From the NCBI GenBank assembly GCA_913043805.1, contig CAJWMX010000236.1, positions 1 through 5,333 of the forward strand: a stretch of DNA of 5,333 nt. Direction: 5' to 3'. Position numbers and translations under genes: made by a program. Positions within the stretch are counted from its first letter, which is position 1, and each line of letters opens with the position of its first letter. This DNA is from an uncultured Acidobacteriota bacterium (lineage in GTDB: Bacteria; Acidobacteriota; Vicinamibacteria; Vicinamibacterales; UBA8438). The notes beneath the pieces are model-generated. The model saw nothing but the letters and a program-made list of their open reading frames with translations. It searched no databases and was not told the origin of the DNA. Below are positions 1-4,836 of this stretch, piece after piece.

Positions 1-1
1 C

Positions 2-373
2 AAGTTCGAGCTGGAGGACTCGACCATCACGATGCGGGCGCCCGACAAGTTTCAGCTCGGACAGATGTACGACATCCTCACCGCCAAGCTCGCCGTGCGG
101 AAAGTCAATGTGCTCTGCCTGAAGCGTGACGATCCCCAGGAGAACGTCGCCGATGCCTGGCAGTTGGTGCATGTTCGCCAGGGCATCGAGACCGAGCTGG
201 CCCGGCGCCTGGTCAAGGTCGTGAAGCAGACCAAGCTCAAGGTACAGGTGGCCATCCAGGGCGACCGGCTTCGGGTGTCGGGGAAGAAGCGCGACGTGCT
301 GCAAGACGTCATCGCGCTCCTCAAGGAAGAGAAGGTCGATCTCCCACTCCAGTTCGTGAATTTCCGCGATTGA
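2..373 (+). CDS. yajQ: YajQ-family nucleotide-binding protein (DUF520), 3' part
   Basis: The reading frame is open from base 2 and ends at TGA 371-373, giving 123 residues. Compared with the E. coli protein of about 163 residues, roughly the first 40 residues lie outside the window. Recognition rests on family landmarks: the opening KFELEDSTITM strand, DILTAKLAVRKV, the RQGIETELARRLVKVVK helix, the near-invariant TKLKVQVAIQGDRLRVSGK block, and the hallmark C-terminus FVNFRD. The family is a small cytosolic two-ferredoxin-like-fold protein. Xanthomonas members have been reported to bind cyclic di-GMP and act with a transcription factor, but the role elsewhere is poorly defined. The ATG at 32 is internal, not the start, because conserved sequence precedes it. 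It lies 7 bp upstream of the M48 peptidase gene, so the two are probably co-transcribed. Family assignment is confident; ligand and function in this organism are inferred. Confidence 0.95.
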   Translation, partial: KFELEDSTITMRAPDKFQLGQMYDILTAKLAVRKVNVLCLKRDDPQENVADAWQLVHVRQGIETELARRLVKVVKQTKLKVQVAIQGDRLRVSGKKRDVLQDVIALLKEEKVDLPLQFVNFRD

Positions 374-380
374 TCACGTC

Positions 381-1118
381 ATGACACCGAGAATGGACCT
401 GCAGGCCGCAGGAGACCGGGACCTGCGCGAGCGTCTGCTCGCCGACGCCACCGTGACCTCGGCCATCGAGCGCCTCAACAAGAAAGGGCTGGGCGAGGGA
501 GCGCGCCGGCATCTGCTGGCGACCGCCACGCGGCTTACCGAGGCGATGGCGCCAGACGTCCACGCGATCATCGATGGATGCCGTCAGACGCTTGGTGTCG
601 ACGGCACTCTCGAGATCTACGTGTATCCCGAGCCCCGGTTCAATGCCGCGGCCGTGAAACCCGAAAAGGGTCGGCTGCTGATGATGGTCTCGTCGTCGCT
701 CCTCGAGGCGTTCGAGCCGGACGAGCTGCGTTTCGTGGCCGGTCATGAGGTCGGTCACTTTCTCTTCGACCACCACGCCATTCCGACCGGAGCGCTCCTC
801 GGTGGGAAGGCCCGGCTGCCGCCCCAGCTGGCGCTGCGGCTGTTCGCCTGGCAGCGGTACGCGGAGATCTCGGCGGACCGAGCTGGTCTGGCCTGCGCGG
901 GTGGTCTGGAGCCGGCGGCACGAGGTTTGTTCAAGCTGGCATCGGGCCTGAAGGGAGACCGCATCAAGATCCTGATCGAGGGGTTCCTGGCGCAGGTCGG
1001 CGATCTCAGGCGAGAGGCGGAGACCCTCGACGTCGACGTGCAGGCGCGTCGCGGCGACTGGTTCGCCACCCACCCGTTCAGTCCGTTGCGTCTGAAGGCG
1101 GCCGAACTGTGTGTCTAG
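381..1118 (+). CDS. M48-family zinc metallopeptidase (N-terminal part of a probable M48-TerB fusion)
   Basis: This 245-residue reading frame carries the full set of M48 peptidase marks. The HEVGH zinc-binding and catalytic motif is at residues 122-126 (H122, E123, H126). The downstream glutamate ligand sits in AEISAD (E162). A THPFSPLR element at about 230-237 is the HP motif typical near the end of M48 domains. A helical stretch (about 20-70) and the strand LEIYVYPEP precede the domain. No signal peptide or transmembrane helix is visible, so it looks cytosolic, unlike membrane HtpX. The ATG at 381 has no clear Shine-Dalgarno and sits 7 bp after the yajQ stop, suggesting translational coupling; an in-frame ATG at 393 is an alternative. 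The frame ends at an amber TAG right after the HP motif. In-frame codons beyond it still look coding, so this is probably the front of a longer, interrupted gene. Substrate unknown. Confidence 0.9.
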   Translation: MTPRMDLQAAGDRDLRERLLADATVTSAIERLNKKGLGEGARRHLLATATRLTEAMAPDVHAIIDGCRQTLGVDGTLEIYVYPEPRFNAAAVKPEKGRLLMMVSSSLLEAFEPDELRFVAGHEVGHFLFDHHAIPTGALLGGKARLPPQLALRLFAWQRYAEISADRAGLACAGGLEPAARGLFKLASGLKGDRIKILIEGFLAQVGDLRREAETLDVDVQARRGDWFATHPFSPLRLKAAELCV

Positions 1119-1603
1119 TCGGAGGTGATCACCCCCGGTGGCACCTCCCGCGACGAGCTCGAGGCTCGGGTCCAGGAACTCATGACCTTGATGGACCCGA
1201 GCTACCTCACCGCCAAGACCGGTGTGGCGAGACCATGCGTCGGCTGCTCTTTGCCGGCGGGGTTGCGGTGGCGGTCGCCGCCGGCGGTCCGGCGGCTCCG
1301 GAAGCGGTCGAGGCGCTCGAGAAGCTCCTTGGCCCCGGGGCACTGCCGCCCGAGCTCAAGCCCGAGGTCATCACGGCGGATCTCCCGGGTCGGATCGCGC
1401 AAGTCAAGAAAAGCGTGCCGCCCCTTCGTCGTGCTCAGGTGCTGCGCGACCTGTGTGTGATCGCCCGAGCCGACGGTCACGTATCGGATGCCGAGCTGGC
1501 GGTCATCCAGCAGATCGCGGCCGGGGTGGAGGTGGATCTGAGTCTGGTGACCTGCGCCTTCGACCGCACGTCATCGGAGTGCGCCGCGCAGCCGCCGGCG
1601 TAA
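1119..1603 (+). pseudogene. Detached C-terminal part of the M48 gene: linker plus TerB-like domain, after a stop and a frameshift
   Basis: After the TAG at 1116-1118 the peptidase frame stays protein-like to about 1220. It encodes SEVITPGGTSRDELEARVQ and then ELMTLMDPSYLTAKT, with almost every codon ending in G or C. Between about 1221 and 1235 coding character moves one frame (equivalent to a lost base). It continues from MRRLLFAGGVAVAVA to TAA 1601-1603. This second part resembles a TerB-type helical domain: an AVAVAAGG helix pair, a LEKLLG helix, then LRDLCVIARADGHVSDAEL with the ADG acidic metal-binding-like turn. TerB domains are known fused to many envelope and stress proteins, including M48 peptidases. 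Restoring both lesions would give a protein of about 407 residues. Alternatively the TerB piece may be translated alone from ATG 1235 (122 residues), although no strong ribosome site precedes it. Domain call moderate; broken-gene call likely, but sequence error is possible. Confidence 0.65.
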
Positions 1604-1650
1604 CGTCAGGTTGCATCCGTGCCTGGTTTGACGGAGGATCTGGCTCGTCG

Positions 1651-1657
1651 AGGGGAG
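1651..1657 (+). promoter_or_regulatory. Ribosome binding site fixing the start of the NHL/PAL-like gene
   Basis: The purine run AGGGGAG lies 9 nt before ATG 1667. This favours ATG 1667 over the upstream in-frame GTG at 1619, which lacks a comparable site. Starting at 1667 also places a basic-then-hydrophobic export signal at the very N-terminus, as expected. Confidence 0.75.
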
Positions 1658-1666
1658 ACTCACCGA

Positions 1667-2914
1667 ATGCAGACATCAAGAAAGCGTCATGCCGCAGCCG
1701 CGGTGCTCTGTCTGGTCCTGGTCGGGGTCGTTGGTTTTGGCGACGCCATCGTGGACCGTATGCAGGCCGCACAGGGCCCGATGGTGCACGGTCCGATCTT
1801 CGAGGTCGACCCGCTCTGGCCGCAGCCGCTGCCCAACCACTGGCTACTGGGGACGACGATCGGCGTCTCGGTGGATGCGCGCGACCACATCTGGATCGTC
1901 CATCGGGGCGATGCGCTGGCCGCGGGTGAGGTGCCGGCCGCACAGGATCCTCCTGTCGCGGCAGAGTGCTGCTTCCCGGCGCCGCCCGTGATGGAGTTCG
2001 ACCAGGACGGCTTGCTGGTTGGCTACTGGGGCGGTCCCGGTGAGGGCTACGAGTGGCCCGTGTCGAACCACGGCATCTTCGTCGACCACATGGACAACGT
2101 GTGGATCGGTGGGAATGGCGGTCCCGACTCGCACCTGCTGAAGTTCGACCGCTACGGCAACTTCCTGCGGCAGGTAGGGCAGGCGGGTGCTCGCATGACC
2201 GGTCCGGTCAGTGACGTTACCGGGCAGCCGACAGCGGTGGCCGACAGCAACGACACGGAGAGCTTTGGCCGCGTGGCCAAGATCTTCGTCGACCCGAAGG
2301 CAAACGAGGCGTACATCGCCGACGGTTACTTCAACAAGCGGGTCGCCGTGCTCGATGCCGAGAGCGGCGCCTTCAAGCGCCACTGGGGCGCCTATGGCAA
2401 CACGCCGGACGATAGTCCGCTGCCACGCTACGACCCGAACGCGGAGCCGCCGCAGCAGTTCCGCACGCCCGTCCACTGCGCCGACCTGTCGAAAGACGGG
2501 CTGGTCTACGTCTGTGACCGCGTGGGCAACCGGATCCAGGTGTTCGAGCGGGACGGGACCTACGTCGAGGAGCTGTTCCTGGCCAAGGACACCCTGGGGG
2601 CCGGGGCGGTCTGGGACGTCGCCTTCTCACGTGACGCCGAGCAGAAGTACATGTACGTGGCCGACGGCGTGAACGAGAAGGTCTACATCATCGACCGCAA
2701 GGAGATGGAGCTCATCTCGAGCTTCGGCGACGGTGGGCGGCAGCCGGGGCAGTTCTACGGTGCCCACAGCATCGCCACCGACTCCCACGGCAACATCTAC
2801 GTGACCGAGACGTTCGAAGGCAAGCGCCTGCAGAAGTTCGTCTACAAGGGCGAAGGCCCGATCCGCGCCGGCGACCAGGGCGTGGTCTGGCCGTCGTCGG
2901 CCGCTGGTGACTGA
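1667..2914 (+). CDS. Exported NHL-repeat beta-propeller, peptidyl-alpha-hydroxyglycine alpha-amidating lyase (PAL)-like
   Basis: This 415-residue protein starts with a basic QTSRKRH segment and a hydrophobic helix at about 9-25, a signal peptide or anchor; no clear cleavage site is seen. The rest is a six-bladed propeller with NHL-type blades starting near residues 66, 136, 205, 270, 317 and 367. Blade motifs include DHIWIVHRGD (73-82), NHGIFVDHMDNVWIG (134-148), EAYIADGYFNKRVAVLD (214-230), VHCADLSKDGLVYVCDRVGN (269-288) and AHSIATDSHGNIYVTE (366-381). These resemble PAL, where an HRGD arginine, the DGY tyrosine and three blade-start histidines form the zinc active site. R80, Y221, H135, H270 and H367 are the matching candidates. 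Known PAL enzymes cleave peptidyl-hydroxyglycine to an amide and glyoxylate. Bacterial members are mostly uncharacterised, and no monooxygenase partner is seen here, so the substrate is unknown. Four cysteines (C101, C102, C271, C283) lie in the exported part. The gene is convergent with the cyclase gene. Confidence 0.88.
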   Translation: MQTSRKRHAAAAVLCLVLVGVVGFGDAIVDRMQAAQGPMVHGPIFEVDPLWPQPLPNHWLLGTTIGVSVDARDHIWIVHRGDALAAGEVPAAQDPPVAAECCFPAPPVMEFDQDGLLVGYWGGPGEGYEWPVSNHGIFVDHMDNVWIGGNGGPDSHLLKFDRYGNFLRQVGQAGARMTGPVSDVTGQPTAVADSNDTESFGRVAKIFVDPKANEAYIADGYFNKRVAVLDAESGAFKRHWGAYGNTPDDSPLPRYDPNAEPPQQFRTPVHCADLSKDGLVYVCDRVGNRIQVFERDGTYVEELFLAKDTLGAGAVWDVAFSRDAEQKYMYVADGVNEKVYIIDRKEMELISSFGDGGRQPGQFYGAHSIATDSHGNIYVTETFEGKRLQKFVYKGEGPIRAGDQGVVWPSSAAGD

Positions 2915-2929
2915 CGCGAACCAGCGGCC
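2899..2929 (+). terminator. 10-bp hairpin around the stop codon of the NHL/PAL-like gene
   Basis: GGCCGCTGGT (2899-2908) is perfectly complementary to ACCAGCGGCC (2920-2929), with an 11-nt loop that contains the TGA stop (2912-2914). Only two T residues follow, so it is not a classical intrinsic terminator. It may slow polymerase, protect the mRNA 3' end or help termination together with the hairpins downstream. The pairing is directly visible; the role is inferred. Confidence 0.5.
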
Positions 2930-2936
2930 TTACGGG

Positions 2937-2966
2937 CATTGGCAGGTGGCTTCGTAGCTGCCAATG
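2937..2966. repeat. 9-bp inverted repeat between the convergent genes
   Basis: CATTGGCAG (2937-2945) and CTGCCAATG (2958-2966) form a perfect 9-bp stem with a 12-nt loop. A further 7-bp pair, TACGGGC (2931-2937) with GCCCGTA (2988-2994), could enclose it; the two stems share the C at 2937. This suggests a nested structure in transcripts reading past the NHL/PAL-like gene. No T-tract follows. Function unknown; it could be part of a bidirectional termination zone. Confidence 0.45.
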
Positions 2967-2977
2967 TCTGAGCGCCA

Positions 2978-2998
2978 GAAGCCTGAAGCCCGTAGCCT
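2978..2998. repeat. Three-copy imperfect heptamer tandem repeat
   Basis: Three adjacent heptamers, GAAGCCT, GAAGCCC and GTAGCCT, occupy this noncoding stretch and fit the pattern G(A/T)AGCC(T/C). The array is very short, so chance or residual coding-like composition cannot be excluded. Short heptamer arrays are known in intergenic DNA of several bacteria. Confidence 0.4.
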
Positions 2999-3004
2999 GG
3001 ATTC

Positions 3005-3033
3005 GAAGGCCGCGCCTCCTTGGCGCGGCCTTC
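3005..3033. terminator. Perfect 12-bp GC-rich hairpin, probable bidirectional terminator
   Basis: GAAGGCCGCGCC (3005-3016) pairs perfectly with GGCGCGGCCTTC (3022-3033) across a 5-nt TCCTT loop, a very stable stem. It lies between two convergent stop codons, where a terminator serving both strands is expected. The flanks lack a clean T-run on either strand (TGTATG follows on +), so it is not a textbook rho-independent terminator. The terminator role is likely from position and stability. Confidence 0.7.
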
Positions 3034-3045
3034 TGTATGTACGCG

Positions 3046-3091
3046 GATCGCGATGTTCTGAGCCCGGATCCCCGCTCAGAACATCGCGATC
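3046..3091. repeat. Perfect 18-bp inverted repeat overlapping the end of the cyclase gene
   Basis: The left arm GATCGCGATGTTCTGAGC (3046-3063) is the exact reverse complement of the right arm (3074-3091), with a 10-nt spacer containing GGATCC. The right arm is part of the cyclase coding sequence: read on the - strand it covers the end of the proline codon, I-A-M-F and the stop codon. The left arm is therefore an inverted copy of the gene's end in the 3' flank. Transcripts of either strand would fold into an 18-bp hairpin holding or adjoining the stop codon. It may terminate transcription or stabilise the mRNA end. No T-tract adjoins it. Confidence 0.65.
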
Positions 3092-4071
3092 GGGTTGACT
3101 GGCGACCCTGTCCCGTTCGGGATCGGCAGCGGCGCAATGGTCATCATGAACTCGTAGCGCTCACGCTCGGCGGCCGCGGCGGCCAGCGCCTGGAAGTCGG
3201 CGCGGTCCAGCACCTGGATGCCGAGGATCGTGAGGGCGAAGTTGTGCAGCGCCAGCCGCGAGATGTCGCCTTCCGGTTGTGGCACATAGCCGGGCGTTTC
3301 CCAGCCCGCGATGGCCACGTCGCGCTCCTTCAGCCAGGGGATGACGTGGTTGTCCAGACCGGCCGCCTCCTGGCCCGTGTCGAACGGGCCGATCGCATCT
3401 TCCCGCGCCCATCGACCCCACCGCACCAGAAAGGCGTCGCCCGGACCGACCCGGACGCCGGTCCGTGCCTCCCAGGCTTCAAGGTCAGCCACCGTAATCC
3501 GCGTGCCCGGCTCCAGATACGGCACACCCTTCAGCCGGGCGATGTCGTAGAGCACCGCCCGGGTCACCAGGCCGTCCTTGACCGCCATGATGGAGTTCTT
3601 GGCGGCCCCATCCTCCATCGTGACGAGGCCGTCCACGTCATAGCCGTTCCACATCTTGCCGTCGAAGAAGATGTGCGCGAACGCATCGAGATGCGTCGTG
3701 CCTGGCCCGTGGATACACGGGTAGGCGAGCGTGTCGCTGGCCGCGGAGCGGTTTGCCCGAACCATGGACCACTCGATTGGGCACGGGTTGGCAATGGTGG
3801 CGACCTTCTCGGCGTCCGAGGCGAGGGACACCGTGAAGCCCTCGGTCACGAGAGCCGCGGCTTCGGCCCGCTTCGCGGACGTGATCAGGTTCGCCGCGCC
3901 GAGCTCATCGTCCGGGCCCCAGCGTCCCCAGTTCGACAACTCGGTCTGCCACCGGTCGTACTGAGCCTGGCTGACGAGCGGCGGTATCTCGCCCGATTGG
4001 CCGTGCAGCGAGATGGTGAGCACTCCGGTCAGGGCCGCGAACGCGAAAGCCGCGGGGCGTCGTGTCGTCAT
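3076..4071 (-). CDS. Exported cyclase-family (PF04199, kynurenine-formamidase-like) metal hydrolase
   Basis: This 331-residue protein begins with RR and a hydrophobic segment (about 7-20) followed by HGQSGE, a probable Sec signal peptide. The mature part opens with NWGRWGPDDELGAANLIT (47-64), typical of the longer cyclase-family subgroup. The metal-binding signature is HGPGTTHLDAFAH, giving H121, H127, D129 and H133, followed by FDGKMWNG. The later conserved histidine in LALHNFAL (H276) also matches the family. Members are metal-dependent hydrolases or cyclases acting on amide or lactone-type substrates; kynurenine formamidase is the best known. No tryptophan-degradation genes are nearby and the protein is exported, so kynurenine activity should not be assumed. 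The start ATG (4069-4071) has AGAGG only 4 nt upstream and GGAG 12 nt upstream. The gene converges on the NHL/PAL-like gene and its last codons lie in an 18-bp inverted repeat. Confidence 0.92.
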   Translation of the reverse strand: MTTRRPAAFAFAALTGVLTISLHGQSGEIPPLVSQAQYDRWQTELSNWGRWGPDDELGAANLITSAKRAEAAALVTEGFTVSLASDAEKVATIANPCPIEWSMVRANRSAASDTLAYPCIHGPGTTHLDAFAHIFFDGKMWNGYDVDGLVTMEDGAAKNSIMAVKDGLVTRAVLYDIARLKGVPYLEPGTRITVADLEAWEARTGVRVGPGDAFLVRWGRWAREDAIGPFDTGQEAAGLDNHVIPWLKERDVAIAGWETPGYVPQPEGDISRLALHNFALTILGIQVLDRADFQALAAAAAERERYEFMMTIAPLPIPNGTGSPVNPIAMF

Positions 4072-4137
4072 CGTGCCTCTCTACTCCGGTTGCGGGAAGA
4101 AACCGCGGCGCGTGGGCGTGCGGCGACCGTGGTCCCG

Positions 4138-4143
4138 ATCATA
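4138..4143 (-). promoter_or_regulatory. Weak candidate -10 box for the cyclase gene
   Basis: On the - strand this reads TATGAT, one mismatch from TATAAT, 66 bp upstream of the cyclase ATG. I see no convincing -35 hexamer 16-18 bp further upstream. It is plausible only because the 215-bp region must hold a promoter for this divergent gene. Confidence 0.3.
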
Positions 4144-4179
4144 CTCTTCGGGTGACGGCCAGGTCGGCCGCGCCGGGGC

Positions 4180-4185
4180 TATAAT
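4180..4185 (+). promoter_or_regulatory. Perfect -10 box (TATAAT) upstream of the heme-c lipoprotein gene
   Basis: TATAAT stands out in very GC-rich flanks (GGGGC before it) within the divergent intergenic region 4072-4286. Transcription from it would start near 4192 and leave a leader of about 95 nt before ATG 4287. A matching -35 is not clear: GTGACG at 4152-4157 resembles TTGACG but is 22 bp away, which is too far. The rest of the region shows no strong operator or riboswitch-like structure. Confidence 0.5.
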
Positions 4186-4271
4186 CAGCATTCGTCTCAT
4201 CGCGCAATGCACCGCTCGGCGAGGAGCCGGGTGATTCTTCCGCCGAACTGGTCGGCGGGCCGGGCACGAGC

Positions 4272-4277
4272 AAGGAG
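4272..4277 (+). promoter_or_regulatory. Ribosome binding site of the heme-c lipoprotein gene
   Basis: AAGGAG lies 9 nt before ATG 4287. It is a strong Shine-Dalgarno match and supports this start, which also places the lipoprotein signal at the N-terminus. Confidence 0.75.
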
Positions 4278-4286
4278 AGCATCAGG

Positions 4287-4775
4287 ATGCGAACGAGAGT
4301 GGTCTGGGTCGTGTTGACCGCAGTCATCGCCGCTGGATGCGGCGGTGGTGGGGAGGCGCCAGCAGGGCCGCCGTTCCAAACCGATAGAAGCGTACGGATG
4401 TTGATGGCTAACATGCTGGATCCAGCGGCGGATCTGCTGTGGGACGCCGTTGGCACCGTCGTCGACGAGAACGGCGAGGACTATTGGGAGCCCGAGACCG
4501 AAGAGGACTGGCTGCAGGTCCGGCTTGGAGCCGTCGCGCTCGCCGAGTCAGCCAACCTTCTGATCATGGACGGGCGCGCTCGAGACGAGGACCAGTGGGT
4601 CGAGCTGTCCCAGGCGATGGCCGACGCCGCGATGGAAGCCTTCGCGGCGGCCGAAGCAGAAGACCCGCAGTTGGTGTTCGACCTTGGCGAGACCGTCTAT
4701 CAAACCTGCAACAACTGCCACAGCGTGTACTGGGTTGATGACGCGGACCGGGGGCGCGCCATCGGGAGCGACTGA
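4287..4775 (+). CDS. Cytochrome c'-like heme c lipoprotein
   Basis: This is a 162-residue protein. Residues 1-17 form a lipoprotein signal (basic MRTR, hydrophobic VVWVVLTAVIAAG) before C18, the likely lipidated cysteine. The lipobox is relaxed, with alanine at -3, and a GGGG linker follows. The mature region looks all-helical: RMLMANMLDPAADLLWDAV (37-55), a WLQVRLGAVALAESANLLI helix (75-93), a WVELSQAMADAAMEAFAAAE helix (104-123), and a last helix carrying the heme-binding CNNCH (141-145) about 17 residues from the end. A four-helix bundle with one CxxCH in the last helix is the cytochrome c' arrangement. Known cytochromes c' have high-spin heme and bind NO or CO; electron-carrier roles occur in related families. 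It is probably periplasmic and membrane-tethered, though the target membrane cannot be told. The PepSY gene follows 61 bp downstream on the same strand and may be co-transcribed. The heme attachment is clear; the cytochrome c' subfamily assignment is inferred. Confidence 0.85.
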   Translation: MRTRVVWVVLTAVIAAGCGGGGEAPAGPPFQTDRSVRMLMANMLDPAADLLWDAVGTVVDENGEDYWEPETEEDWLQVRLGAVALAESANLLIMDGRARDEDQWVELSQAMADAAMEAFAAAEAEDPQLVFDLGETVYQTCNNCHSVYWVDDADRGRAIGSD

Positions 4776-4836
4776 CGTCCCGCTGCCCGAGGTCGCCTGA
4801 CGCGCCTGCCACTGCGCCGGCGGCCCTCGATTGCCT

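Noticed and set aside
1109..1234. N-terminal extension of the TerB frame from ATG 1109
   Set aside because: In this stretch the coding signal lies in the peptidase frame; the extension is non-conserved-looking and would start inside the M48 gene.
1210..1237. Programmed ribosomal frameshift between the M48 and TerB parts
   Set aside because: There is no X-XXY-YYZ slippery heptamer or evident stimulatory structure, and an in-frame amber codon already precedes the shift.
321..1343. Long - strand open frame (340 codons) opposite the M48 gene
   Set aside because: The sense strand encodes a clear M48 peptidase with catalytic motifs; the antisense product is low-complexity R/G/Q-rich with no recognisable domain.
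1628..1633. TTGACG as a -35 box for the NHL/PAL-like gene
   Set aside because: No TATAAT-like hexamer occurs at 16-18 bp spacing; the position is occupied by the ribosome binding site.
1619..1666. GTG 1619 as start of the NHL/PAL-like gene
   Set aside because: It has no good ribosome site and would add 16 residues ahead of the signal peptide; ATG 1667 has AGGGGAG at 9 nt.
1222..1929. + strand open frame across the TerB region and the start of the NHL/PAL-like gene
   Set aside because: It is an R/G-rich product crossing a gene boundary in a different frame from both recognised proteins.
3037..4155. Long + strand open frame (372 codons) opposite the cyclase gene
   Set aside because: It is antisense to a well-recognised family protein, is rich in R, H and G as expected of a GC-rich shadow frame, and shows no domain or ribosome site.
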